From the NCBI RefSeq assembly GCF_024213665.1, contig NZ_JANAVP010000003.1, positions 285,879 through 349,878 of the forward strand: a stretch of 64,000 bases of DNA. Reading direction: 5' to 3'. Below are positions 1 to 9,537 of the stretch, piece after piece; the stretch's first letter is position 1, and every line of letters begins with the position of its first letter. Both the position numbers and the translations under genes were made by a program. Under the pieces are notes generated by a model. The model saw only the letters and a program-made list of their open reading frames with translations, searched no databases and was not told where the DNA came from. This DNA is from Streptomyces sp. A3M-1-3 (GTDB taxonomy: Bacteria; Actinomycetota; Actinomycetes; Streptomycetales; Streptomycetaceae).

Positions 1-2
1 AG

Positions 3-743
3 ACGCCCGGCGGTTCCACCGAGGACGAGCTCACCGAGATGCTGGTGGATCGCGGGGTCTCCGGGATCATCTTCGTCTCGGGCCTGCACGCCGACACCAC
101 CGCCGACATGCAGCGCTACGACCAACTGCGCGGCCAGGGCGTCCCATACGTCCTGCTCGGCGGCTTCTCACCCAAGGTCAAAGCGCCGTTCGTCTCCCCC
201 GACGACCGGGCCGCCATGCAGCTGGCGGTGACCCATCTGGTCTCGCTCGGCCACACCCGGATCGGCCTTGCGGTCGGCCCGAAGCGCTTCGTCCCCGTCC
301 TGCGGAAGATCGAGGGCTTCCAGCAGGCGTTGCAGGAACAACTCGGCCTCGCGCCCGAGGAGTCCGACCAGCTCATCCAGCACTCCCTCTATACCCTCGA
401 GGGCGGCCAGGCCGCCGCGTCCTCGCTGATCGAGCTGGGCTGCACCGCCATCGTGTGCGCCAGCGACATGATGGCGCTGGGCGCGATCCGGGCCGCGCGC
501 GGACGCGGCCTCGGCGTGCCGCGCGACGTCTCCGTGGTGGGCTTCGACGACTCCCCGCTCATAGCGTTCACGGACCCACCGCTGACCACCATCCGGCAGC
601 CGGTCCAGGCCATGGGGCAGGCCGCGGTCCGCACGCTGCTCGAAGAGATCAGCGGAACCCCTGCTCCGCACAGCGAGTTCGTGTTCATGCCGGAGCTGGT
701 GGTACGGGGCTCAACCGCCTCGGGGCCCGTACAGCGGCCCTGA
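3..743 (+). CDS. LacI-family transcriptional regulator, 3'-terminal part
   Basis: The frame is open from the window edge, so the N-terminal helix-turn-helix lies outside; a Met at 39 is internal. What remains is the periplasmic-binding-protein-like effector domain of a LacI/GalR repressor. Typical segments are visible: a GVSGIIFVSG strand near the start, HLVSLGHTRIG in the middle, CASDMMALGAIRAARGRGL, then PRDVSVVGFDDSPL and the C-terminal LTTIRQP. The family binds an operator as a dimer and releases it on binding a sugar or nucleoside, but the ligand cannot be read here. The target genes are probably upstream of the window. Confidence 0.9.
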   Translation, partial: TPGGSTEDELTEMLVDRGVSGIIFVSGLHADTTADMQRYDQLRGQGVPYVLLGGFSPKVKAPFVSPDDRAAMQLAVTHLVSLGHTRIGLAVGPKRFVPVLRKIEGFQQALQEQLGLAPEESDQLIQHSLYTLEGGQAAASSLIELGCTAIVCASDMMALGAIRAARGRGLGVPRDVSVVGFDDSPLIAFTDPPLTTIRQPVQAMGQAAVRTLLEEISGTPAPHSEFVFMPELVVRGSTASGPVQRP

Positions 744-838
744 CAGGGAGGGCTCGTTCTCAGGGTGGAGGGAATGCACCGAAGACCAGTCCGGGGGATG
801 ATCGATGGTGGCACGCCCATCTGGCAGACTCTCTCCCC

Positions 839-1732
839 ATGGGTGAAGCGACCGTGAAGACACTGGAAGGCCGGACGGCCACCACGCCACCCATCGTGGA
901 CGAGGACCGCCCGGCCTCGAAGCGTGCACGCGCCCTCCTCGGCCGGGTCCGGTCGCCGCGTCGTCCGCGACTCTGGTTCGAAATCCTGCTGATCGCGGTC
1001 AGTTACTGGACGTACTCGCTCATCCGCAATGCGGTACCGGAGCAGAAGGCCGCCGCCCTGCGCAACGCCGACTGGATCTGGAGCGCCGAGCACACGCTCG
1101 GTCTCGCCTTCGAGCAGACGGTCAACCACGCGGTGAACTCGGTGACATGGCTGATCGTCACCATGAACTACTACTACGCGACACTGCACTTCATCGTGAC
1201 CATCGGCGTACTGGTCTGGCTCTACCGCTGGCATCCCGGCCGGTACGCCGCCACCAGGACCGTGCTCTTCTCGACCACGGGTGTCGCTCTGGTCGGTTAC
1301 TACCTGTATCCGCTCGCGCCGCCACGGCTGATGAACGGGCAGAACTTCATCGACACGGTGCTGGTGCACCACACGTGGGGTTCGATGGCCTCGGGCAACT
1401 TCAAGAACATGTCGAACCAGTACGCCGCGATGCCGTCCATGCACATCGGCTGGTCGCTGTGGTGCGGGATCACCATCTTCGCGCTGGCATCTGCACCCTG
1501 GGCGAAGATCCTGGGCCTCCTCTACCCGACGCTGACCCTGGTCGTCATCGTGGCCACCGCCAACCACTTCTGGCTGGACGCGGTGGGCGGCCTGCTGTGC
1601 CTGGCGTTCGGTTACCTGCTGTCGTACGGCTGGTACGGCGCGCTCCCGCAGCTGCTGCCGAAGCTGGTCGAGGACCAGCCCCGGCAGCAGCAGAGCGAAG
1701 ACGGCCTGCTGCCGGAGCGCGTCCGCGTTTAG
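839..1732 (+). CDS. PAP2-superfamily integral membrane phosphatase
   Basis: This is a 297-aa membrane protein. A basic N-terminus of about 50 residues is followed by several hydrophobic segments. The phosphatase signature is visible as YPLAPPR, then PSMHIGW (the PSxH element) and NHFWLDAVGG, where His and Asp match the last PAP2 motif. Actinobacterial members are thought to act on lipid-linked phosphates or inositol phospholipids, but the substrate here is unknown. The reading frame stays open much further upstream, but ATG 839 begins the conserved protein. A -10-like CAGACT ends 8 nt before it and no good ribosome site is seen, so the message may be leaderless. Confidence 0.85.
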   Translation: MGEATVKTLEGRTATTPPIVDEDRPASKRARALLGRVRSPRRPRLWFEILLIAVSYWTYSLIRNAVPEQKAAALRNADWIWSAEHTLGLAFEQTVNHAVNSVTWLIVTMNYYYATLHFIVTIGVLVWLYRWHPGRYAATRTVLFSTTGVALVGYYLYPLAPPRLMNGQNFIDTVLVHHTWGSMASGNFKNMSNQYAAMPSMHIGWSLWCGITIFALASAPWAKILGLLYPTLTLVVIVATANHFWLDAVGGLLCLAFGYLLSYGWYGALPQLLPKLVEDQPRQQQSEDGLLPERVRV

Positions 1733-1750
1733 CCCTGCCATGTGCCGCGT

Positions 1751-3328
1751 TCAGCCCCGGTACGTGACGCGCCCGCCGGTCATGGTCAGCCGTACCGGCG
1801 CCTCGGCCAGTTCGTCCGCGGGGGCCTCGACCGGGTCCAGGCCCAGCGCCGTCAGGTCGGCCCGGTAGCCCGGAGCGACACGGCCGGCCACGTCCTGCTC
1901 CCCCGCCGCGAGCGCCGCGTGCGAGGTGCAGCCCTCCAGGGCCATCAGCCCGGTCAGCGCACGGCCGGGCGCGGCGGCGCCCCTCGGCGCCAGCGCCGTG
2001 GCCAGCACCTGGCGTACGTCGTAATGGGCGATCGGCCAGTCCGAGCCGAGCGCCAGCACCGCGCCCGCGTCGCGCAGATCCCGGCAGCGCCAGGCGCGGC
2101 CGGCCCGCTCGTCACCGAGCCGCTTGGACCATTCGTCGGTGCGGTCGGCGCGGGTGTACGCGGTGTGCGGCGGCTGCATGGAGGCGATGACACCCAGCGC
2201 GGCGAACCGTGCGATCTCCTGGTCGGGCACGGTCTCGATGTGCTCGATCCGGTGCCGGAGCCGGCCGCTCGCCCCCAGTGACTCCACGGTGTCCAGGACG
2301 TGGCGGACGGCGGCGTCGCCGATTGCGTGCGTGGCAGTCCGTACGCCCGCCTCGTGGAGCCGGCGTACGGCCTTGGTGTACGCGGCCGGGTCGGGCCAGA
2401 ACGCGTCGGTGCCCTGGCCGTGGCAGTCGGCGTCCTCCAGCCATGCGGTGCCGCCCTCGACCGTGCCGTCCATGAAGAACTTCACCCCGCCGACCCCCCA
2501 GTGCCGGCCGCCGCGCAGCTGGAGGTCGACCAGCTCCTCCAGGTCGTCCTCGCCCGCGCCGGGCATGCACCAGGGCGCGAGGCGCAGCCGTACCGGGAGG
2601 TGGGTCTGCGCCTCCAGCGAGGCGAGCAGCTCCGGCACGTCCCCGTCGCCGAGGTCCATCACATGGGCGCCGGTCAGTCCGGTTGCCGCCATGCCGTCCA
2701 GCAGCCCGAGCAGCCGGGCCCGGCGCTCGGCCGGCGCCGGCTTGGGTACCAGGACGGAGACCAGGTCCATGGCGGCGTGCTCGATCAGGTGGCCGGTCGG
2801 GCGGCCGCCGGAGTCGCAGACCACGGTGGCGCGCTGGGCGAACGCCCGCGGGCCGGTGACTCCGGCGGCGGCCAGGGCGGCGCCGCTGACCAGGGCGGAG
2901 TGCCCGTCGTAGAGGCGGATGAACGCGGGGGCGCCGGCGAGTACGTCCTCGACGAGCGCCCGGTCGACGGGCCGGCCGCCGAAGGCGTTGTGGTCGAGCC
3001 CCCAGCCGACGACCCAGCCGTCGTTGCGGGGAGCCGTACGGAGGGCGGCCCGGAGCTGGTCCGGGTCGCCGACGCCGGACAGGTCGAGGCCGGTGGCCAT
3101 CTCGATGCCCCATACGGGGTGGCTGTGGCCGTCGGTCAGGCCGGGGGTGAGGGTCGCCCCGGCCAGGTCGACGACCTCGGTGCCGGGTCCGCGCCAGTCG
3201 CGTACGTCGGCGTCGTCGCCGACCGCGACGATCTCGCCCGCCCGGACGGCTACCGCGCCGGCTCTGGGGCGGGCCGGATCGAGGGTGTGGACGCGGGCTC
3301 CGGTCAGGACGGTGTCGGCAGCGGGCAC
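1751..3328 (-). CDS. Amidohydrolase family protein (YtcJ/AepA-like)
   Basis: A 525-aa metal-dependent amidohydrolase of the composite-domain type. Near the N-terminus lies the beta-strand region TVLTGARVHTLDP, then the metal-binding DGHSHP. Further on are the conserved GGVKFFMDGTVEGGTAWL, THAIGDAA, RHRIEHIE, SMQPPHT and GSDWPI segments, and finally the C-terminal GRVAPGYRADLTAL. Members hydrolyse amide-type or cyclic C-N bonds, with substrate unassigned. The start is GTG at 3328, preceded by AAGGAGAG; it overlaps the last 25 bases of the permease gene upstream, so the two form an operon. The permease probably imports the substrate or a related amine. Confidence 0.88.
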   Translation of the reverse strand: MPAADTVLTGARVHTLDPARPRAGAVAVRAGEIVAVGDDADVRDWRGPGTEVVDLAGATLTPGLTDGHSHPVWGIEMATGLDLSGVGDPDQLRAALRTAPRNDGWVVGWGLDHNAFGGRPVDRALVEDVLAGAPAFIRLYDGHSALVSGAALAAAGVTGPRAFAQRATVVCDSGGRPTGHLIEHAAMDLVSVLVPKPAPAERRARLLGLLDGMAATGLTGAHVMDLGDGDVPELLASLEAQTHLPVRLRLAPWCMPGAGEDDLEELVDLQLRGGRHWGVGGVKFFMDGTVEGGTAWLEDADCHGQGTDAFWPDPAAYTKAVRRLHEAGVRTATHAIGDAAVRHVLDTVESLGASGRLRHRIEHIETVPDQEIARFAALGVIASMQPPHTAYTRADRTDEWSKRLGDERAGRAWRCRDLRDAGAVLALGSDWPIAHYDVRQVLATALAPRGAAAPGRALTGLMALEGCTSHAALAAGEQDVAGRVAPGYRADLTALGLDPVEAPADELAEAPVRLTMTGGRVTYRG

Positions 3329-4803
3329 GGCGGCTCTCCTTGCAGGTTCGGGTCGGCTGTGTGGGTCGGGGGCGGGGGCTCGGCGGCGAAGTTCGCGTAC
3401 ACCTCGGGCCTGCGGCGGCGCAGCCGGAAGGCGAGGGCGATGCCGAGCAGGAAGACGGCGGGGACGAGTGCGACGAGGACGGTGTTGACGGTGCTGGAGG
3501 CACCCGTGAACAGGTCGACCTTCGAGACGACCAGGACGATCGCGGCAGCCAGCAGCACGGCCGCGACGACCGGGGCGACCACGGTGCGCAGGACGCCCTC
3601 CTGGTGGCTGATCCGGCGGAAGTAGATCGGTATGGCGATCGCGGCGAGCAGCTGGAGCGCCATCAGGCCGATTCCGCCGGGGGTGTTCACCCAGAGCAGC
3701 AGCTGCGTGTACGGGTCGGCGCCGGCCGCCGCGAAGCCGAGTACGACCGCGAGGCCGAGGACGGTCTGGGCGATGCCCGCGACGTACGGCGAGCGGTGGC
3801 GCGCATGGACCTTGCCGAGTACGGGCGGCAGTACGCCTTCCTCGGCGAGGGCGAGTCCGTAGCGGTTGATGGCGTTGTGGAAGGCGAGGAGGGAGGCGAG
3901 GACGCTGGTGACGATGAAGATGTGCATCAGGTCCGCGGCCCAGCCGCCGACGAAGGTGGTGATCGCGGCGAAGAAGAGGCCGCCGGGGTCGTCGGCCGCG
4001 GCCTTGACGACGGCGTCGTTCCCGAACGCCTGGATCACGGTCCAGACGACGAAGGCGTAGAAGAGGCCGAGGAAGCAGACGGCGATATAGGTGGCGCGGG
4101 GAATGGTGCGGCCGGGATCGCGGGCCTCCCGCCGGTAGATGACGGTGGACTCGAAGCCGGTGAAGGCGGTGAACGCGAAGGCGAGGACGGCGGCGGTGCC
4201 CGGGACCAGGACATTGCCGGGGGTGAAGGAGGCGAGGGAGAGGCCGTCCGCGCCGCCCTTGAACAGCACTCCGCCCGCGAGCAGGACGAGAATGCCGGTC
4301 TCGGCGAGCAGCAGGATGCCGAGGAGCTTGGCGCCGAAGTCGATGGAGCGGAAGCCGCCGTACCAGATGAGCAGAAGTCCGGCGAGGGACACCGGCAGCC
4401 AGGGGATGTCGATGCCCCACAGGGCGTGGGCGGTGTCGACGGTGGCGGTGCCCAGCAGGCCGTACACACCGATCTCCATGCCGTTGTAGCCGAGCATGGC
4501 CAGCAGGGCTGCGGCGATTCCGACTGGCTTGCCCAGGCCCTGGGTGATGTACGCGTAGAAGGCGCCGCCGCTGCGGACGTGGCGGCTCATGGTGGTGAAC
4601 CCGACGGCGAAGATCGCCAGGGTGATTCCGGCGAGCAGATAGCCGGCGGGCGCGCCGATGCCGCCGAGCACGATGGCGATCGGGGCGACGCCGGCCATCA
4701 CGGTGAGCGGGGCGGCTGCCGAGACCACGAAGAACGAGATGTCGGCGGTGGAGAGGGTGGCGCGGCGGAGCGAGGGGGGTCTTTCCTGGGTGTTCTCGGG
4801 CAT
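3304..4803 (-). CDS. APC-superfamily amino acid/amine permease
   Basis: A 499-aa transporter with about twelve hydrophobic segments. It begins with a short polar N-terminus and the typical first helix region (FFVVSAAAPLTVMAGVAP), includes the APC signature around SGGAFYAYITQGLG and the FTGFESTVIYRREARDPGRTIPR-like loop, and ends in a polar Pro-rich tail. APC carriers move amino acids, amines or related compounds across the cytoplasmic membrane by cation symport or exchange. The gene heads an operon with the overlapping amidohydrolase and is divergent from a TetR gene with a palindrome between them. Which amine is carried is not visible. Confidence 0.9.
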   Translation of the reverse strand: MPENTQERPPSLRRATLSTADISFFVVSAAAPLTVMAGVAPIAIVLGGIGAPAGYLLAGITLAIFAVGFTTMSRHVRSGGAFYAYITQGLGKPVGIAAALLAMLGYNGMEIGVYGLLGTATVDTAHALWGIDIPWLPVSLAGLLLIWYGGFRSIDFGAKLLGILLLAETGILVLLAGGVLFKGGADGLSLASFTPGNVLVPGTAAVLAFAFTAFTGFESTVIYRREARDPGRTIPRATYIAVCFLGLFYAFVVWTVIQAFGNDAVVKAAADDPGGLFFAAITTFVGGWAADLMHIFIVTSVLASLLAFHNAINRYGLALAEEGVLPPVLGKVHARHRSPYVAGIAQTVLGLAVVLGFAAAGADPYTQLLLWVNTPGGIGLMALQLLAAIAIPIYFRRISHQEGVLRTVVAPVVAAVLLAAAIVLVVSKVDLFTGASSTVNTVLVALVPAVFLLGIALAFRLRRRRPEVYANFAAEPPPPTHTADPNLQGEPPCPLPTPS

Positions 4804-4853
4804 GGCGAGGAGAAGCCCTTCTGCTGCGGCGGGGGACGGAGAGCGGGAGGCAG

Positions 4854-4874
4854 AAACCTAAAGGCTTTCGGTTT
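4854..4874. promoter_or_regulatory. Palindromic operator for the TetR regulator
   Basis: Two 10-base arms, AAACCTAAAG and CTTTCGGTTT, flank a single central base and match at nine of ten positions. The site lies between the divergent permease (start 4803) and TetR (start 4942) genes, which is where a TetR repressor controlling both would bind. Assignment is by position and symmetry only. Confidence 0.6.
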
Positions 4875-4941
4875 GCGGCAATGTAGCCTCCGTCTGGGCA
4901 TACGGGAAGACCTCACGGAACGTGACGGAGAGAGCGGGAAC

Positions 4942-5562
4942 ATGGGACGACCGCGGACACCCCTGCTGGACCGGGAGCGCATCACCACGACGGCGCTCCA
5001 ACTCGTCGCCGAACAGGGCGATTTCAGCGTCCCCCAGATCGCCCGGCGGCTCGGGGCGCAGACCGGATCGGTGTACCACCACGTGGACGGGCGCGGCGGG
5101 GTCGTCGAACTGATGCGGGAGCGGGTGTGCGACGCGATCGACGGCGGCACACTGGACGTGGAGCCGTGGGACCGCGCGATGGCGGCGTGGGCGCGCTCCT
5201 ACCGGGCCGCCTTCGCCGCGCACCCCCGGGTGATCCCGCTGCTGATGACCACCCCGGTGCGGGCCCCGAAGGTGCTCGCCCAGTACGAGCGGGCCGTACG
5301 GCTGCTGCGCGGCGCCGGCTTCGCGAACCCCGACGTCATGACGGTCATCATCGCCCTGGAGAACCTGGTGCTCGGCTCGGCGCTGGACCTGGCGGCCCCC
5401 GAGACGATGTGGGAACTCCCGGACGACACGAGCACCCCCGAGCTGGCCCGCGCCCTGTCGGCGGTTGGCGCGGGCCGCGCGGAGGCGGCCTTCGACCTGG
5501 CCCTGACCGCGTTCCTGACCCACTGCCGGACCCTGCTGCCGAAGGCACCCGCACCGGACTGA
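4942..5562 (+). CDS. TetR/AcrR-family transcriptional regulator
   Basis: A 206-aa protein with an N-terminal helix-turn-helix (about residues 10-55): RERITTTALQLVAEQG is followed by the recognition region RRLGAQTGSVYHHVDG. The remainder is a helical ligand domain with ARSYRAAFAAHP and the TetR_C-like ALENLVLGSALDLA. The frame is open far upstream because the region is GC-rich; ATG 4942 follows GGAGAGAGCGG and begins the conserved MGRPR start. It is divergent from the permease/amidohydrolase operon and likely represses it and itself through the palindrome at 4854-4874. The inducer is unknown. Confidence 0.88.
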   Translation: MGRPRTPLLDRERITTTALQLVAEQGDFSVPQIARRLGAQTGSVYHHVDGRGGVVELMRERVCDAIDGGTLDVEPWDRAMAAWARSYRAAFAAHPRVIPLLMTTPVRAPKVLAQYERAVRLLRGAGFANPDVMTVIIALENLVLGSALDLAAPETMWELPDDTSTPELARALSAVGAGRAEAAFDLALTAFLTHCRTLLPKAPAPD

Positions 5563-5810
5563 CCTCGGTCCGCCAGGTCGGGGCGGCGGCCGGCCGTGGG
5601 CACGTGCCGGCGCCGCACAGCCGCACCAGCCCGGTCGGGGGTCCGGGAAGCGCCGCCCGCTCGGCGGCGGGAGCCCGTCGCTTGGCACGGCACCCGCGCC
5701 CCGCAAGCCGCGGGCGCCCGGCCGCGGCCCGGGCTTGCCGCGCCACGCGGCGGAGCCGCACATCGATGCAGCGGGAAGGGGCGGGGTCGGGCAAACGCCC
5801 CGCGGACCCC

Positions 5811-8800
5811 CTACGCCCCGTAGAACAGCTCCTCGACGACCGCCCGGGCGCGCCGCGTCGTACGCCGGTAGTCGTCGATCAGCTCGCCCGCGCGGCCCGG
5901 GCCGTACCCCAAGTACCGTCCCACCGCCGCCAGTTCGCGCCCGTCCGACGGGAACGTGTCGCCCGCCCGGCCACGTACCAGCATCACCGCGTTCCGTACG
6001 CGCGTCGCCAGCACCCATGCCTCGTCCAGGATCTGCGCGTCCTCGGTCGCCATCAGGCCCGCCGCATGCGCGGCGGCCAGCGCCTCGCGGGTCCGGGTGG
6101 TGCGCAGGCCCGGCTCCGCCCAGCCGTGCCGCATCTGCACCAGCTGGACCGTCCACTCGACATCGCTCAGCCCGCCCCGGCCGAGCTTGGTGTGCAGCGT
6201 CGGGTCGGCGCCGCGCGGCATCCGCTCCGACTCCATCCGGGCCTTCAGCCGGCGGATCTCACGTACTGCGTCCTCGCCCAGCCCTTCCGCCGGATACCGC
6301 AGCGGATCGATGAGGTCGACAAAGCTCCGGCCCAGCTCCTCGTCGCCCGCCATCGGCGCGGCCCGCAGCAGGGCCTGGCTCTCCCAGACCAGGGACCAAC
6401 GCCGGTAGTACGCGGCGTACGAGGCGAGCGTCCGTACCAGCGGCCCGCTCTTGCCCTCCGGTCGCAGATCCGCGTCGATGAGCAACGGCGGGTCGGCTGT
6501 GGGCAGTTGGAGCAGGCGGCGCATTTCCGTGACGATGATCTGCGCGGCCTTGGCGGCCTCGTGCTCGGCGACCCCCTCGCGCGGTTCGTGGACGAACAGC
6601 ACATCCGCGTCCGAGCCGTACGCGAGCTCCTGGCCGCCGAAGCGGCCCATGCCGATGACCGCGAAGCGCGCAGGCAGCGTGTCGCCCCACTGCTCACGTA
6701 CGGCGGCCCGCAGCGCACCGGCGACCGTCGCCGCGTTGAGGTCCGTGACGGCCTTGCCGACCAGGTCGACCAGCGCGCCGGGGTCCTCCTCGGCGGGGCT
6801 GTCCTCGGTCCCGTACGAGCCGATGATGTCGGCCGCGGCGGTACGGAACAGCTCCCGCCGCCGCACCCCGCGCGCCGCCGCGACCGCGCCCTCTGCGGTG
6901 TCCGCACGGTTGACCGCGGCCAGGATCTCCTGCTCCAGGTGATCGCGGCCGCGCGGCCTCAGCCCCCCGGGGGCGCCGAGCAGGGCGACCGCCTCGGGCG
7001 CCCGCAGCAGCAGGTCGGGGGCGAACCGCCCGGCCGACAGCACGCGGGCGAGGTTCTCGGCGGCAGCGCCCGTGTCGCGCAGCAGCCGCAGATACCAGGG
7101 CGTCTTGCCGAGCGCGTCGGACACCTTGCGGAAGCCGAGCAGGCCCGCGTCGGGGTCGGCCGAGTCCGCGAACCAGCCGAGCAGGACGGGCAGCAGCGTG
7201 CGCTGGATCGCCGCCTTGCGGGACACCCCCGAGGCGAGCGCCTCCAGATGCCGCAGCGCGGCGGCGGGGTCCGCGTAGCCGAGGGCCTCCAGCCGCTGGC
7301 CGGCCGCCGTTGGACTCAGCCGGGTCTCGCCGGGCGCGAGCTGCGCGACGGCGTCGAGCAGCGGCCGGTAGAAGAGCTTCTCGTGCAGCCGGCGCACCAC
7401 CGATGCGTGCCGCCTCCATGCCTGGTTCAGCTCGGCCACCGGATCGGTGCGCAGACCGAGCGATCGCCCGAGCCGCCGCAGATCGGCCTCGTCCTCGGGT
7501 ACGAGGTGGGTGCGGCGCAGCCGGTAGAGCTGGATGCGGTGTTCCATCGCCCGCAGGAAGCGGTACGCCTCGTCCAGCTGCGCGGCGTCCGCCCGCCCGA
7601 CATAGCCGCCGGCCGCCAGCGCCTGGAGAGCGTCCAGGGTCGTCCCGCTGTGCAGCGTGGCGTCGCTGCGCCCGTGCACCAACTGCAGGAGCTGTACGGC
7701 GAATTCGACGTCCCGCAGCCCGCCGGGACCGAGCTTGAGCTCGCGTTCCACCTGCGCGGCGGGGATGTTGTCGACCACCCGTCGGCGCATCTTCTGCACG
7801 TCGGGGACGAAGTTCTCGCGCTCGGCGGCCTGCCACACCAGCGGCGCCACCGCGTCCTCGTACTCGGCGCCCAGTTCGGGATCGCCCGCCACGGCCCGGG
7901 CCTTCAGCAGCGCCTGGAACTCCCAGGTCTTGGCCCAGCGCTGGTAGTAGGCGAGATGCGAGGACAGCGTGCGCACCAGCGGGCCGTTCCTGCCCTCGGG
8001 ACGCAGGTTGGCGTCGACCGGCCAGATCGTGCCCTCGACCGTCGTCTCGGAGCAGATCCGCATCAGGTGGGAGGCGAGCCGGGTGGCGGCGCGCAGCGCC
8101 TTGCCCTCGTCCGCGCCGTTCGCGCCGTTCGCGCCGTTCGCGGGCTCGCCGACGAAGATGACGTCCACGTCGGAGACGTAGTTCAGCTCGTGGCCGCCGC
8201 ACTTGCCCATCGCGATGACCGCGAGCCGGCACATCGCGGCGTCCTCGGGAGCGGCCGCGCGGGCGATCGCGAGAGCCGCCCGCAGCGTCGCCGTGGCCAG
8301 GTCGGCCAGCTCGGCCGCCGCCTGCGCGACATCGGTCGTACCGCAGACGTCACGTGCCGCTATCGCCAGCAGGCAGCGGCGGTAGGCGATGCGCAGCGAG
8401 ACGGGGTCGGTCGCCTCGGCCAGACCGCGCTCGAACTCCTCGACGCCGGGGTGCAGGTCGGCCGACTCGTAGGTGACCAGCGCGTGCCAGTCGCGCGGAT
8501 GCCGGGCCAGGTGGTCGCCCAGCGCCTCGGAGGCGCCGAGCACCCCGAGCAGCCGGTCACGCAGCGGCTTCGCCCTGACCAGGGTGGAGAGCAGAGCCCG
8601 CCGCTCCTCCGGGTCCTGGGCCTCCACCAGCCGTACGAGCCCGCGCAGCGCGAGATCGGGGTCGGCGGTGACGCCGAGGGCGTCGAGCAGCACCGGATCG
8701 GTGCGTACGGAGGACAGCTCGGGGGTGTCGAGCAGCCGCCCGGCGGCGGACGGATCGGTGAAGCCGTGCCGCAGCAGCCGGGTGAACGTACTGCTCCTGC

Positions 8801-8819
8801 GCCCGGGAACCGAAGTCAT
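5811..8819 (-). CDS. glnE: Bifunctional glutamine synthetase adenylyltransferase/deadenylase
   Basis: A 1002-aa GlnE, the usual length for actinobacteria. GlnE adenylylates glutamine synthetase I on a tyrosine when nitrogen is plentiful and removes the AMP when it is scarce. Both nucleotidyltransferase domains are intact: the N-terminal one shows GGHELNYVSDVDVIFV and the C-terminal one GGQELAYGSDADVLFV, each carrying the paired Asp of the GSxxDxD-type site. Each domain is followed by its DANLRPEGRNGPL or DADLRPEGKSGPL segment and a LGPGGLRDVEF or LGRGGLSDVEW block. A nine-base tandem repeat adds an Asn-Gly-Ala run just after the first active site. The start is ATG 8819. A GlnA2-type synthetase lies about 6.3 kb away, beyond an accessory block. 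Confidence 0.97.
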   Translation of the reverse strand: MTSVPGRRSSTFTRLLRHGFTDPSAAGRLLDTPELSSVRTDPVLLDALGVTADPDLALRGLVRLVEAQDPEERRALLSTLVRAKPLRDRLLGVLGASEALGDHLARHPRDWHALVTYESADLHPGVEEFERGLAEATDPVSLRIAYRRCLLAIAARDVCGTTDVAQAAAELADLATATLRAALAIARAAAPEDAAMCRLAVIAMGKCGGHELNYVSDVDVIFVGEPANGANGANGADEGKALRAATRLASHLMRICSETTVEGTIWPVDANLRPEGRNGPLVRTLSSHLAYYQRWAKTWEFQALLKARAVAGDPELGAEYEDAVAPLVWQAAERENFVPDVQKMRRRVVDNIPAAQVERELKLGPGGLRDVEFAVQLLQLVHGRSDATLHSGTTLDALQALAAGGYVGRADAAQLDEAYRFLRAMEHRIQLYRLRRTHLVPEDEADLRRLGRSLGLRTDPVAELNQAWRRHASVVRRLHEKLFYRPLLDAVAQLAPGETRLSPTAAGQRLEALGYADPAAALRHLEALASGVSRKAAIQRTLLPVLLGWFADSADPDAGLLGFRKVSDALGKTPWYLRLLRDTGAAAENLARVLSAGRFAPDLLLRAPEAVALLGAPGGLRPRGRDHLEQEILAAVNRADTAEGAVAAARGVRRRELFRTAAADIIGSYGTEDSPAEEDPGALVDLVGKAVTDLNAATVAGALRAAVREQWGDTLPARFAVIGMGRFGGQELAYGSDADVLFVHEPREGVAEHEAAKAAQIIVTEMRRLLQLPTADPPLLIDADLRPEGKSGPLVRTLASYAAYYRRWSLVWESQALLRAAPMAGDEELGRSFVDLIDPLRYPAEGLGEDAVREIRRLKARMESERMPRGADPTLHTKLGRGGLSDVEWTVQLVQMRHGWAEPGLRTTRTREALAAAHAAGLMATEDAQILDEAWVLATRVRNAVMLVRGRAGDTFPSDGRELAAVGRYLGYGPGRAGELIDDYRRTTRRARAVVEELFYGA
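8113..8139. repeat. Three tandem copies of a 9-bp unit inside glnE
   Basis: The unit GCGCCGTTC occurs three times in a row (on the + strand) and encodes repeated Asn-Gly-Ala in the loop right after the first adenylyltransferase motif of GlnE. It keeps frame, so copy-number change would alter only loop length. Confidence 0.85.
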
Positions 8820-8955
8820 CCCGCCGCCTCCGTCCGATCAAGGTCCGGCCGATCAAGGTCCGGTTCCCGAGCCTAACGGGTGCACCGATGAGTTCCGCGG
8901 GCGCGACCGGTCCACACTGAAACCGAAAAGGGATCCCGAGCGGAAGGACACAGCC

Positions 8956-9480
8956 ATGACGGCGACGCACCAGCCCCCCATCGGACCGCTGACCGAACTG
9001 GACACCAGGTACAGCAGCACGGACGCGACGGCGACCCCGTGGTTCGAGGCGGTACAGCACCTCGACTCGGCCGAGATCTTCTGGCTGTCGACCGTACGCC
9101 CGGACGACCGCCCGCACGTCACACCGCTGCTCGCCGTCTGGGTCGACGACGCCCTGTACTTCTGCACGGGCGCGGACGAGCGCAAGGCCAGGAACCTCGG
9201 CGCGAACCCGAACGTCGTCCTTACCACCGGCGCGAACGCCCTCCGCGAAGGCTTCGACCTGGTGATCGAGGGCGAGGCCGAGGTGGAGACCGACGAGAAG
9301 GCGCTGCAGCGCGCCGCCGACCGGTACGAGGCGAAGTACACCAGCGAGTGGCACTTCGACGTACGGGACGGGGCGTTCTGGGCCGAGGGCAACCGGGCGG
9401 TGGTCTACCGGGTCGAGCCCAAGACGGCGTTCGGCTTCGGCAAGAGCCCGTACAGCCAGACCCGCTGGCGGTTCGCGTGA
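8956..9480 (+). CDS. Pyridoxamine 5'-phosphate oxidase-like FMN/F420-binding protein
   Basis: A 174-aa single-domain protein of the split-barrel flavin/F420 superfamily. The core can be followed as SAEIFWLSTVRPDDRPHVTPL, VWVDDALYFCTGADERKARNL, then NVVLTTG and the late strand GNRAVVYRVEPKTAFGFG. Family members oxidise pyridoxamine phosphate or reduce small substrates with F420H2 or FMN; no substrate can be assigned. The ATG at 8956 follows GAAGGACACAGCC, a fair ribosome site. It is divergent from glnE with about 136 bases between the starts. Confidence 0.82.
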   Translation: MTATHQPPIGPLTELDTRYSSTDATATPWFEAVQHLDSAEIFWLSTVRPDDRPHVTPLLAVWVDDALYFCTGADERKARNLGANPNVVLTTGANALREGFDLVIEGEAEVETDEKALQRAADRYEAKYTSEWHFDVRDGAFWAEGNRAVVYRVEPKTAFGFGKSPYSQTRWRFA

Positions 9481-9537
9481 CAGCGGCTCGTTAATCCGCA
9501 TGCGGCCCGGCCACCGGGCGTGATAGTCCACCGTGTC

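Noticed and set aside
455..838. Upstream extension of the PAP2-like gene frame
   Set aside because: The frame is open only because it overlaps the LacI-family gene in another frame; the conserved protein begins at 839.
5563..5810. Terminator between TetR and glnE
   Set aside because: Several short GC-rich inverted repeats occur, but none stands out from the GC-rich background.
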